Shown here: piece by piece, positions 13,331 to 19,676 of the stretch | Position numbering within the stretch: the first letter of the stretch is position 1 | Layout of the letters: every line of letters begins with the position of its first letter | Assembly (NCBI GenBank): GCA_005884155.1 | Contig: VAXD01000043.1 | Coordinates: 10,366-30,041 of the forward strand | Reading direction: 5' to 3' | From: Actinomycetota bacterium | GTDB taxonomy: Bacteria; Actinomycetota; Thermoleophilia; Gaiellales; Gaiellaceae | Length of the DNA stretch: 19,676 nucleotides | Translations under genes and position numbers: made by a program | Notes under the pieces: generated by a model | Told to the model about the DNA's origin: nothing | What the model saw: only the letters and a program-made list of their open reading frames with translations | Databases searched by the model: none

Positions 13331-13948
13331 GCGGCGTAGGCTGGTTTCCACCGTCTTGCGGGCCTTTTCCACCTCGGTGCGCACGAAGCAGCCGGCCAGG
13401 TGGTCGTTGACCACGCCGACGGCCTGCATCGTCGAGTACAGCGTCGTCGGGCCGACGAAGGCGAAGCCACGGCGTTTGAGCTCCTTGGCAAGCTCTTTCG
13501 ACTCGGGTGTGAACGAGGCCATCTCGGCGTAGCCGCGGGGCGCGCGGCCTGTTGGGCGACGGAAGCTCCAGACGAGCTCGGGGAGGGGCGTCTCGTCACG
13601 CATCGCCACTGTGGCCTCGGCGTTGCGGATGATCGCCTCGATCTTCTGGCGGTTTCGGATCACGCGCGCGTTTGCGAGCAGCCGCTTCACGTCGCGTGCG
13701 CCGAACCCGGCGACGACCTCCGGCTCGAAGTGGGCGAACGCATCGCGGATCCCGTCGCGCTTGCGCAGGATCAGTGCCCACGAGAGGCCGCTCTGCAGGC
13801 ACTCGAGGCAGAGCTTCTCGTAGAGCCCGCGCTCCTCGAGCACGGGCCGCCCCCACTCCTCGTCGTGGTACCGCCGGTAGGTCTCGTCGCCGGCGCCCCA
13901 GCGGCAGCGCCGCTTCCCGTCTTCTCCGGTGACGACGTCGCCGGCCAA
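13328..13948 (-). CDS. tag: DNA-3-methyladenine glycosylase I (Tag)
   Basis: The product is 206 residues. It removes 3-methyladenine from alkylated DNA. The zinc-binding set is complete: C15 in RRCRWG, H28 in YHDEEWG, H183 in VNDH and C187 in AGC. CLQSGLSWALILRKR (50-64) and FAFVGPTTLYSTMQAVGVVNDH (162-183) are the diagnostic blocks. The only usable start is TTG 13948, which has no Shine-Dalgarno and lies 7 nt from a REP palindrome. The original leader or start may have been lost when the RAYT unit was inserted. The gene is followed closely by mreB. Alkylation repair is not functionally linked to cell shape, so the neighbourhood is probably only positional. Confidence 0.95.
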   Translation of the reverse strand: MAGDVVTGEDGKRRCRWGAGDETYRRYHDEEWGRPVLEERGLYEKLCLECLQSGLSWALILRKRDGIRDAFAHFEPEVVAGFGARDVKRLLANARVIRNRQKIEAIIRNAEATVAMRDETPLPELVWSFRRPTGRAPRGYAEMASFTPESKELAKELKRRGFAFVGPTTLYSTMQAVGVVNDHLAGCFVRTEVEKARKTVETSLRR

Positions 13949-13955
13949 ACCGCTA

Positions 13956-13987
13956 CCCCGGGGTCTGACCCGGGGTCAGACCCGGGG
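13956..13987. repeat. Left REP palindrome of the RAYT unit
   Basis: The inverted arms are CCCCGGGGTCTGACC (13956-13970) and GGTCAGACCCGGGG (13974-13987) around CGG, with one bulged C. It is nearly identical in its core to the palindrome at 14666-14694 on the other side of the transposase gene. Such paired palindromes beside a Y1 transposase gene are the hallmark of REP/RAYT units. Confidence 0.85.
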
Positions 13988-14078
13988 CTCCGCGCCTGTG
14001 CCAAGTGCTGCCGCCAACAGTCACGAAAGCCTCGCCACGGGCTGATCGTTGTACGCGATGAACGTACTCTCTTCGATC

Positions 14079-14726
14079 ATGCCGCGGGCGCCTCGAACCC
14101 AAATTGCGGGCGGCATCTACAAGGTCGGCTCGCGGGGAAACGGACGGCGGACGCTCTTCCACGATGCGGTCGCCTATGAGCTGTTCCTGGAACTTCTCGG
14201 TGCAAGCGTCGTTCGCTTTTGCTGGCTGTGTCACACGTACTGCCTCATGCCGAACCACTTTCATCTGCTCATCGAGACGCCCGACGCGAATATCTCCGCG
14301 GGGACGCAGTGGCTGAAGGGCCGCTACGCGCAGTGGTTCAACAAGCGCAACGGGCAAACCGGACACGTGTTCGAAGGCCGATTCTACGGTGAGCTCGTCG
14401 AGAGTGATGAGCACTTCGTCGAACTCGTGCGCTACATCCTGAACAACCCAGTTCGAGCAGGCCTATGCGCCGACGCAAGCGGCTGGGGATGGAGCAGTTA
14501 TCGCGCGCTCGTCGGAGACAGCAAGGCCCCTTCCTTCCTCACCACGGAACGCGTCCTAGGGCAATTCGGTCGGGACCCGCGAATGGCGCGCGAGGAACTC
14601 CGGCGATTCGTCCTCCGGCTTCCTTCCGAGGATGCGGACGAGCGATGGCGCCCAGTGCCTCGCCCCCAGGGTCTGACCCCGGGTCAGACCCTGGTTGGGA
14701 GGCTGGGAGATCAGCCGAAGCCGTAG
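14079..14726 (+). CDS. REP-associated tyrosine transposase (RAYT, Y1/HUH family)
   Basis: The product is 215 residues from ATG 14079, whose N-terminus PRAPRTQIAGGIYKVGSRGNG matches the family start; an upstream TTG (14049) is possible but adds non-family residues. The HUH metal site is H60-F-H62 in CLMPNHFHLLIE. The likely catalytic Tyr is Y119 in VRYILNNPVRAGL, and WSSYRAL (139-144) is a further family block. RAYTs cut and rejoin single-stranded REP hairpins and are thought to spread them. All key residues are present and the frame is whole, so it may be active. The last 20 or so residues are encoded by the right REP palindrome and by sequence antisense to the maf end (16-nt overlap). It is oriented against all neighbouring genes and sits between maf and tag, as expected for an insert. 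Confidence 0.93.
   Translation: MPRAPRTQIAGGIYKVGSRGNGRRTLFHDAVAYELFLELLGASVVRFCWLCHTYCLMPNHFHLLIETPDANISAGTQWLKGRYAQWFNKRNGQTGHVFEGRFYGELVESDEHFVELVRYILNNPVRAGLCADASGWGWSSYRALVGDSKAPSFLTTERVLGQFGRDPRMAREELRRFVLRLPSEDADERWRPVPRPQGLTPGQTLVGRLGDQPKP
14666..14694. repeat. Right REP palindrome of the RAYT unit
   Basis: A perfect inverted repeat of 14 bp, CCAGGGTCTGACCC and GGGTCAGACCCTGG, surrounds a single central C. It lies inside the C-terminal codons of the RAYT gene, about 17 nt from the maf stop. It shares the core GGGTCTGACC with the left palindrome. Confidence 0.88.
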
Positions 14727-15298
14727 ACGCCGGGGAAGCGCTCGGCCAGCAGGCGGACGAGCAGCGCGGCCGGTAGTCCGACGACGTTCCAGAAGTCACC
14801 CTCGATCCGCTCGACCAGCGACGCCCCGAGCCCCTGGATCGCGTAGGCGCCGGCGCGGCCCTCCCACTCGCCGCTCGCGATGTAGTGCGCGAGGTCGCGT
14901 GCGTCGAGCGGCCGGAACCTGACCTGCGTGACCTCCTTGTGCACTTCTTCCCAGGCAGGCGTCAGCAGCGCGAGCCCGGAGATGACCTCGTGCGTCTTCC
15001 CGCCGAGGCTCTCCAGCATCTCCTCGGCTTCCTCCTCGTTCCCGGCCTTGCCGTAAACCCGGCCGCCGCAGATCACCTCGGTGTCGCAGCCGAGCACCGG
15101 CCGCTCGTCGAAGACCCCCACCGAGCGCGCCTTCCCCAAGGCATGCGCGACCGGATCGCCCTCCGTCTCCTCGTAGCTCGGCTCCACGACCTCGAACGGG
15201 ATTCGAAGCAGCTCGAGAATCTGCCGTCGCCGCGGCGACGTCGAGGCGAGGATCAGGGGCGTTGCAGGCGGAGCCGCCAAATTTCCTCCGCCGGCCAT
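14711..15298 (-). CDS. maf: Maf family nucleoside triphosphate pyrophosphatase
   Basis: The product is 195 residues from ATG 15298. Family motifs are LILASTSPRRRQIL near the N-terminus, LGCDTEVICGGRVYGKA in the middle with the metal/substrate Asp, and GRAGAYAIQGLGASLVERIEGDFWNVVGLP near the C-terminus. Maf proteins hydrolyse non-canonical or modified NTPs to NMPs and can halt division in some bacteria. The start is uncertain. ATG 15298 overlaps the methyltransferase end by 46 nt and adds about 13 residues before the family N-terminus; a CTG overlapping the methyltransferase stop (CTGA) is another option. The 3' end overlaps the RAYT gene tail by 16 nt. Confidence 0.93.
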   Translation of the reverse strand: MAGGGNLAAPPATPLILASTSPRRRQILELLRIPFEVVEPSYEETEGDPVAHALGKARSVGVFDERPVLGCDTEVICGGRVYGKAGNEEEAEEMLESLGGKTHEVISGLALLTPAWEEVHKEVTQVRFRPLDARDLAHYIASGEWEGRAGAYAIQGLGASLVERIEGDFWNVVGLPAALLVRLLAERFPGVYGFG

Positions 15299-16026
15299 TG
15301 CTTCGCCCACTCGGCCGGCGGATCGTCGTACCATTCGTGATCCTTCGCGTCGCCGGGCGCGAACAGCTCGCGGAAATCGAGCAGCTGGAACCCGTTCTCA
15401 CGCAGGATCCGCAGCATGTCCGAGGTCGACGGGTGGAACTCGACGCCCTCCCAGTCGTCGTCCCAGTCGAAGCGGTACATCCCTTTCTGCGGCCGCTCGA
15501 GACGGTTGGTCGTCTTCCCCTGGTCGGGAGCGCACAGGATCCGCAACGTCGAGCCGCGCATGAAGACGAGCTCGCTGCCGGGCCGAAGCAGCCGCGCCGC
15601 TTCGGAAATCCAGAGCGCCGGATCGCACCAGATCGACGCGCCGTACTCCGAGAACGCGAGATCAAACGATTCATCCGGGAGCGGAACGTCCTCCGCGCTC
15701 GCCTCGATCAGCTCGAGCCCGAGCCCGAACTCCTCGTCCATCCGCCTCGCCGTCTCGAGCTGCGCCGGCGTCACATCGACGCCCACGACTCGCCGTGCAC
15801 CGGCGCGCTTGAGCCAAGCGCCGAAGTACGCCGTTCCGCAACCGAGCTCGATCACGTCCTTGCCGGCGAGCTCCGGCAGCATCTGAACCTCGCGCTCGGG
15901 CTTCCCCCACTGCCCCCACGTGATCTCCTCTTGCGCCCAGGCGCCGTGCGCCGCCCGGTCGGTGTACTGCTCGTTCGACTTGGTCCAACCCGCCCTGTTG
16001 AGCGCGACGTAATCCTTCTCAGCCAC
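15253..16026 (-). CDS. Class I SAM-dependent methyltransferase
   Basis: The product is 257 residues. The Rossmann-fold SAM site is visible: motif I VIELGCGTAYFGAWL (58-72), acidic loop VVGVDVTPAQLETARRM, motif II/III region ASAEDVPLPDESFDLAFSEYG, and LLRPGSELVFMRGS. This is the Methyltransf_11/25 type. The substrate cannot be told from the sequence. The C-terminal third is rich in Trp and Asp/Glu (FDWDDDWEGVEF, HEWYDDPPAEWAKQW). The GTG start 16026 overlaps the native ndk stop by 8 nt (GTGGCTGA). Because of the ndk deletion this frame is also open continuously from the ndk TTG at 16392, so a fused product is formally possible. The C-terminus ends 46 nt inside the assigned maf start. Confidence 0.9.
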   Translation of the reverse strand: MAEKDYVALNRAGWTKSNEQYTDRAAHGAWAQEEITWGQWGKPEREVQMLPELAGKDVIELGCGTAYFGAWLKRAGARRVVGVDVTPAQLETARRMDEEFGLGLELIEASAEDVPLPDESFDLAFSEYGASIWCDPALWISEAARLLRPGSELVFMRGSTLRILCAPDQGKTTNRLERPQKGMYRFDWDDDWEGVEFHPSTSDMLRILRENGFQLLDFRELFAPGDAKDHEWYDDPPAEWAKQWPAEEIWRLRLQRP

Positions 16027-16392
16027 TGAACCAGAGAGCCAGCTCACGCTCGGCCGACTCCGGCGAGTCCGAGCCGTGCACGAGGTTGTCCGGCATCGCG
16101 AGCGCGAAGTCGCCGCGGATCGAGCCAGGCGTCGCGTCCGCCGGGTTCGTCGCGCCGATCGTCGAGCGCGCGGGCGCGATCGCCCCGAGGTGATGAACGA
16201 GACCAGCTCGCCGAAGAACGGCTTCTCCGCGTGCTCCGCGTAGTGGCCTTCGGCCAGGTCACGGTCGACCTGCACAAGCCGCGCGTCGCGCACGACGAGG
16301 CCGCGCCGCTCGAAGCGCGCCAGGATCTCGCCGGCGAGCCCGCGGGCCATCGCGTCCGGCTTGACCAGGATCAGGGTTCGCTCGAGCGCCAA
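16019..16392 (-). pseudogene. ndk: Nucleoside diphosphate kinase gene with internal deletion and frameshift
   Basis: The first 70 codons from TTG 16392 are a normal Ndk N-terminus: ERTLILVKPDAMARG, then KPFFGELVSFITSG. The next family segment, roughly PVVAxVLEGE, is missing, and the frame shifts. In another frame the C-terminal half is intact from AIAPARSTIGATNP through TPGSIRGDFAL, the active-site block NLVHGSDS with the phosphorylated His (codon 16078-16076), and ELALWF to TGA 16021-16019. The gap fits a 31-nt deletion near 16181-16186: the present 374 nt plus 31 equals 135 codons, the usual Ndk length. The missing beta-strand should abolish folding. Ndk balances NTP pools. The gene lies 12 nt after the zinc-ribbon gene. 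Confidence 0.85.
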
Positions 16393-16401
16393 GGCGCCCG
16401 G

Positions 16402-16407
16402 AGTCTA
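16402..16407 (-). promoter_or_regulatory. TAGACT -10-like box before ndk
   Basis: TAGACT lies 9 nt before the ndk TTG. As at mreB, its TAG is the stop codon of the preceding gene. It may be a -10 box for a nearly leaderless transcript; no -35 is obvious. Confidence 0.2.
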
Positions 16408-16929
16408 CGAGCGCTCGCGCCTGGGCGGAGCGAGCGTCGGCTGGTCGAGCTCGACCGGCGACGCCAGCACCGGCGTCTCGCAGTACGGGCAGATCTGCCA
16501 GAGCGCCTCGAGCGGCGCCTTGCAGTTGCGGCACGACTGCCTCAGCCTCGTCGTGCAGACCGGGCAGATGAGGAAGGCCGGATCGACGTCGGCGCGGCAC
16601 ACCGGGCAGTGCAGGTCGCGGCGCGAGAGCCGCTCCTCCATCGCCTTGATCTCGAGCTCGCGCTCGCGCACGTCCTCGAGGTATTCCGGCGGCCGGAAGA
16701 GCATGTAGATCAGCGCACCGACGAACGGCGGGAACAGCCCGAGCACCGCCGCCATCCCGACCAGCCACGGGTCGTCGATCCGCCGCCGCGCGTCCTTGTA
16801 GACCCAGAAGGCAACGGACAGCCAGAAGACCCCGAGGAAGAGCACGGTCAGGTTCCGGATCACAGTCCAGGTGCTGTGACTGAAGAAGTCGAAGATTCCG
16901 TTGTCGGCTACGATCACAAACGCCCTCAC
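16405..16929 (-). CDS. Membrane protein with double zinc ribbon
   Basis: The product is 174 residues. Two membrane helices (about 24-44 and 55-78) are followed by a charged helix (82-103, PEYLEDVRERELEIKAMEER) and four CxxC knuckles: C108/C111, C122/C125, C133/C136 and C147/C150. They form two zinc ribbons of the DZANK type. The tail is Pro-rich and ends RRERS. The family function is not known to me; such ribbons usually bind protein or RNA partners on the cytoplasmic side. GTG 16929 overlaps the stop of the preceding 37-residue ORF as GTGA, which suggests coupling. A second in-frame GTG four codons later has GAGGG just upstream and may be the true start. Confidence 0.82.
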   Translation of the reverse strand: MRAFVIVADNGIFDFFSHSTWTVIRNLTVLFLGVFWLSVAFWVYKDARRRIDDPWLVGMAAVLGLFPPFVGALIYMLFRPPEYLEDVRERELEIKAMEERLSRRDLHCPVCRADVDPAFLICPVCTTRLRQSCRNCKAPLEALWQICPYCETPVLASPVELDQPTLAPPRRERS

Positions 16930-17039
16930 AGGAGGAGCTTCCCCAGGAGATAACCGGCGGCAAACGCGAGGCCGACGATCGTCAGGACGACGACGGCGGC
17001 GACCGCGAAGACGCTCAGCCTCTCGCCGAGCTTTCCCAT
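16926..17039 (-). CDS. 37-residue single-helix membrane protein
   Basis: The predicted product is 37 residues. It has a short basic N-terminus, MGKLGERLSV, then a continuous hydrophobic helix from about 9 to 32 with a GxxxxAAGYLLG pattern, and ends GKLLL. The Lys/Arg in front of the helix predicts cytoplasmic N-terminus. It starts at ATG inside the last 25 nt of folC and ends at TGA sharing GTGA with the zinc-ribbon gene, so it fits exactly between two real genes. No good Shine-Dalgarno is seen, so it may rely on coupling from folC. It could be a small partner of the adjacent membrane zinc-ribbon protein. Reality rests on composition and overlaps. Confidence 0.55.
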   Translation of the reverse strand: MGKLGERLSVFAVAAVVVLTIVGLAFAAGYLLGKLLL

Positions 17040-18112
17040 GGTATGCGCTTGGAGCGGACGGAGAAGTCCGCCAGCAGGTAGAGGGAACCGGTGACGAGAA
17101 GGGCCCCGTCGTCGCCGGCGAGCTCGCGGGCGCGGGCGAGCGCGTGCTCCGCGTCGGGGACGCTCTCGACCGAGTCGAAGAAGGGGGCGCCGATGCGGGC
17201 GACCTCGTCGGCCGGCAGCGCGCGGGAGCTGCGCGACGACGTCGCCACGAGCGAGCGGCCGGCGCCGGCCAGCAGACGCAGCATCCCGTCCGCGTCCTTG
17301 TCGACGAGGATCGACGCGACGACGACGTAGTCGCGCCGGGGCAGCCGCTCCAGTAGCCATTCGATCCCGGCCGGGTTGTGTGCGCCGGCGAACACGTCGC
17401 CGCCGACGACGTCGAAGCGCCCGGGGAGCGAGATCTCGACGTCGCCCTCGAGCGGCCGGCCGAGGAACGCCTCCGCGGCGGCGCGGGCCACGTCGTCCGC
17501 GTGGACGATCTCCTCCGCACCGCGCTCGCGCGCGAGTGCTTCCCATTCCGGCTCGCCGAGGACAACCGTCGCGCCGGGTGAGACGACGGCGAGCTTCTCG
17601 GCGGCGATCACCTCGCGCGTGCCGCCGAGGACGTCCGTATGGTCGAGCGCGACGTTCGTCAGGACGACGATGCGCGCGTCGAGGACGTTCGTGGCGTCGA
17701 GACGCCCGCCCAGACCGGCCTCGACGACCGCGACGTCAACGCCGGCTTCGGCGAACTCGGCCAGCGTGGCCGCGGTCAGCACCTCGAACTGCGTCGCCCC
17801 GGCCCGCTCGGCCGGCTCGCGCACGCGCGCGAGCGCCCGTTCCAGGTCGGCGTCCTCGCCGTCGACCTGGATCCGCTCGCTCCAGCCGGAGACGTGCGGC
17901 GATGTGTACGCGCCCGTTCGCAGCCCCTCACGCGCGAGGAAGGCGGCGGCGCGGCGGGTCGCGGTCGACTTGCCGTTCGTGCCGACGACGTGGATCGCCG
18001 GGAAGGCGTTCTGCGGCTCGCCGAGCTCGCTCAGGAGCGCGCGCATCCGCCCCAGCCCGAACTCCTCGGGCCAGGGCGAGAGCGTTTCCAGCCACTCAAC
18101 GCGAGAGGGCAT
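17015..18112 (-). CDS. folC: Folylpolyglutamate / dihydrofolate synthase FolC
   Basis: The product is 365 residues of the Mur-ligase-like FolC family, which adds glutamate to (dihydro)folate using ATP. The P-loop is GTNGKST (44-50). Further blocks are YTSPHVSGWSERI, VVEAGLGGRLDATNVLD, and NVALDHTDVLG with the metal-binding His, then PGRFDVVGGDVFAGAHNPAG in the C-terminal domain. It is shorter than most FolC proteins (about 410-450), mainly in the C-terminal domain and inter-motif loops, but no motif is missing. ATG 18112 overlaps the valS end by 17 nt. The valS-folC pair is conserved in many Gram-positive bacteria. Confidence 0.95.
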   Translation of the reverse strand: MPSRVEWLETLSPWPEEFGLGRMRALLSELGEPQNAFPAIHVVGTNGKSTATRRAAAFLAREGLRTGAYTSPHVSGWSERIQVDGEDADLERALARVREPAERAGATQFEVLTAATLAEFAEAGVDVAVVEAGLGGRLDATNVLDARIVVLTNVALDHTDVLGGTREVIAAEKLAVVSPGATVVLGEPEWEALARERGAEEIVHADDVARAAAEAFLGRPLEGDVEISLPGRFDVVGGDVFAGAHNPAGIEWLLERLPRRDYVVVASILVDKDADGMLRLLAGAGRSLVATSSRSSRALPADEVARIGAPFFDSVESVPDAEHALARARELAGDDGALLVTGSLYLLADFSVRSKRIPWESSARG

Positions 18113-19676
18113 CGAGCTCGCGGCGGTAGCGCTCCAGCTTCTCGCGCTCAGCCTCGACGACGTCCTCGGGGGCGTTCTCGACGAACCGCTCGTTCGCCAG
18201 CATCTTCTCCGCGCGCCCGACCTCGCCCCGGAGCCGCTCGAGCTCCGCGGCGGCGTTGCCGTCCGCCTTGACGCGTCCCGGCTTCACGACCGCGTCGAAG
18301 ATCCGGCGCTCCTCACCGCCGAGCTCGACGAGCACGCTGCTCCGCCGGAAGATCCGGGCGAGATCCTGCACGCGGTCGAGCGCCTCGGCGTCGGCGGCGT
18401 AGCGGTCGTCGGGCTCGGGCCAGGGCGCGACGATCAGACGATCTTCGTGGAACCGCGACCAGATTTCCTCGGTCACGTGCGGCATCACGATGTGCAGCAG
18501 CTTCAGGAGCCGCTCGAGCGCGGCCAACGCCGTTGCGCGCGCGTCCGCGTCGCCGTCGTAGAGCCGCGGCTTGACCGCCTCGGCGTACCAGTCGCAGAAC
18601 TCGTCGAAGGTCACGCGGTAGAGGAGCTTCACGGCCGCCGCGAAGTCGAAGCGGTTCAGGCAGTCCTCGAGCTCGGCCCGGCCCACCTCGAGCCGCGCGA
18701 GGATCCAGCGCTCCTCGAGCGCTTGCGGCCGCTCCGCCGGCTCCGCACCCTCGGCGTTCTGGAGGAGCAGCCGCGAGACGTTCCAGAGCTTGATCGCGAG
18801 CTTGCGGCCCTCCTCGATCGAGCCGAACGAGAAGCGCGGGTCCTGGCTCGACGCCATCTTCAGCAGGCCATAGCGCGTCGCGTCAGCTCCGTAGGGCTCG
18901 AGCACCTCATCCGGGTCGATCCCGGTCCCGAGCGTCCGCGACATCCGCCGCCCTTCCGGGTTCTGCAGGTACGAGTGGATGACCGCGTCGTGGAACGGCT
19001 CCGTGCCCATCAGCTCGAGCCCGGCGAAGATCATCCGCGCGACCCAGAGGAAGATGATGTCGCGCGCGGTCGTGAGGACGTCGCCGGGGTAGAAGGCCTC
19101 GAGCTCCGGCGTCCGCTCGGGCCAGCCGAGCGTCGCGAACGGATAGAGCGCGGACGAGAACCACGTGTCGAGCACGTCCTCGTCCTGGCGCAGCTCGGTC
19201 GAGCCGCACTCGGCGCAGGCGTCCGGAGTGGTCTCGGCAACGGTGATGTGGCCGTCGGGGCAGTACCAGACCGGGATCCGGTGCCCCCACCAGATCTGGC
19301 GGGAGATGCACCAGGGCCGCACGTTCTCGAGCCAGTCGAGGCACACGCGCGCGAAGCGCTCGGGCGTGAAGCGGACGCGGCCCTCGCGGATCGAGGCGAT
19401 CGCCGGCGCGGCGAGCTCCTCCATCGCGCACCACCACTGGAGCATGATCAGCGGCTCGACGCGCGTGTGACAGCGCTGGCAGCGGCCGATCGAGTGGCGG
19501 TACGGCTCGGTCCGTTCGAGCTGCCCGCGCTCCTCGCACCACGCGAGCACGCGCTTGCCCGCCTCCTCCTGCGTCAGTCCCGCGAGCTCGCCGGCCTCGT
19601 CGTTCATATGGCCGTCGAGGCCGATCACCACGAGCTCGGGCAGCTCATGGTCGCGGCCGATCTCGAAGTCGGTCGG
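18096..19676 (-). CDS. valS: Valyl-tRNA synthetase, C-terminal 526 residues (5' end outside the window)
   Basis: The gene enters from the right edge in frame with PTDFEIGRDHELPEL and runs to TGA 18098-18096. It charges tRNA-Val. Visible parts are the end of the editing domain, cysteine pairs (CQRC, CAEC) fitting a zinc insert, and the class I catalytic segment RPWCISRQIWWGHRIPVWYC. DVLDTWFSSALYPFATLGWP, the KMSKS-loop equivalent RRMSRTLGTGIDP (around 18933-18950), the anticodon-binding domain (DEFCDWYAEAVKPRL, MPHVTEEIW) and the C-terminal coiled coil (EVGRAEKMLANERFVENAPEDVV) follow. In the KMSKS loop both lysines are replaced by arginine and the last Ser by Thr. The N-terminal HIGH motif is beyond the window. 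Confidence 0.97.
   Translation of the reverse strand, partial: PTDFEIGRDHELPELVVIGLDGHMNDEAGELAGLTQEEAGKRVLAWCEERGQLERTEPYRHSIGRCQRCHTRVEPLIMLQWWCAMEELAAPAIASIREGRVRFTPERFARVCLDWLENVRPWCISRQIWWGHRIPVWYCPDGHITVAETTPDACAECGSTELRQDEDVLDTWFSSALYPFATLGWPERTPELEAFYPGDVLTTARDIIFLWVARMIFAGLELMGTEPFHDAVIHSYLQNPEGRRMSRTLGTGIDPDEVLEPYGADATRYGLLKMASSQDPRFSFGSIEEGRKLAIKLWNVSRLLLQNAEGAEPAERPQALEERWILARLEVGRAELEDCLNRFDFAAAVKLLYRVTFDEFCDWYAEAVKPRLYDGDADARATALAALERLLKLLHIVMPHVTEEIWSRFHEDRLIVAPWPEPDDRYAADAEALDRVQDLARIFRRSSVLVELGGEERRIFDAVVKPGRVKADGNAAAELERLRGEVGRAEKMLANERFVENAPEDVVEAEREKLERYRRELDALSR

Noticed and set aside
13956..14694. CRISPR or IS terminal repeats at the two palindromes
   Set aside because: There are only two copies, each internally palindromic, and they flank a Y1 transposase gene. 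There is no spacer array and no target-site duplication, so REP elements explain them.
15253..16392. A designed Ndk-methyltransferase fusion protein
   Set aside because: The middle about 52 residues are frame-shifted ndk sequence, and the true ndk C-terminus is readable in another frame. The fusion results from a deletion.

Overview
The window is a GC-rich chromosomal segment. Almost every gene lies on the minus strand, closely packed, with many 4-35 nt overlaps and frequent GTG/TTG starts. The minus-strand order is valS, folC, (ndk), maf, mreB-mreC-mreD-mrdA-rodA, RNase E/G, rplU-rpmA-obgE, nadD, rsfS. This is the housekeeping order known from Actinobacteria (for example Streptomyces). Protein style and composition suggest a deep-branching actinobacterium, perhaps Thermoleophilia, but that assignment is inference.

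Right to left: bases 19676-18096 hold the C-terminal two thirds of valyl-tRNA synthetase. Then come folC, a 37-residue single-helix membrane protein, a membrane zinc-ribbon protein, an ndk gene broken by an apparent 31-nt internal deletion, a class I methyltransferase and maf. Between maf and tag a REP-associated tyrosine transposase (RAYT) sits on the plus strand, bracketed by two near-identical GTCTGACCC palindromes. Then follow tag (DNA-3-methyladenine glycosylase I) and the rod-shape/elongasome cluster mreB, mreC, mreD, mrdA (PBP2) and rodA. A 65-residue orphan protein and a large RNase E/G with charged low-complexity ends come next. A plus-strand polytopic membrane protein of unknown function (3622-4584) separates this block from the ribosome-assembly and NAD block rplU, rpmA, obgE, nadD, rsfS.

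At the left end is the most unusual item. A PD-(D/E)XK endonuclease gene of the group-I-intron homing-endonuclease type (I-Ssp6803I-like) reads without a stop into and completely through a structurally intact tRNA-Ala(GGC). The last 35 codons of the ORF are the tRNA plus its 3' flank, and a TACAAT promoter-like element for the tRNA lies inside the endonuclease coding sequence. A plus-strand partial gene, probably the end of an HhH-GPD DNA glycosylase, stops at the base next to the tRNA 3' end.

Functionally the region joins translation (valS, L21, L27, tRNA-Ala), ribosome maturation and silencing (ObgE, RsfS), RNA processing (RNase E/G), cell-wall elongation (MreBCD/PBP2/RodA), cofactor synthesis (FolC, NadD), nucleotide pool care (Ndk, Maf) and base repair (Tag). 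Two selfish-type elements, the endonuclease ORF and the RAYT/REP unit, are set into it.
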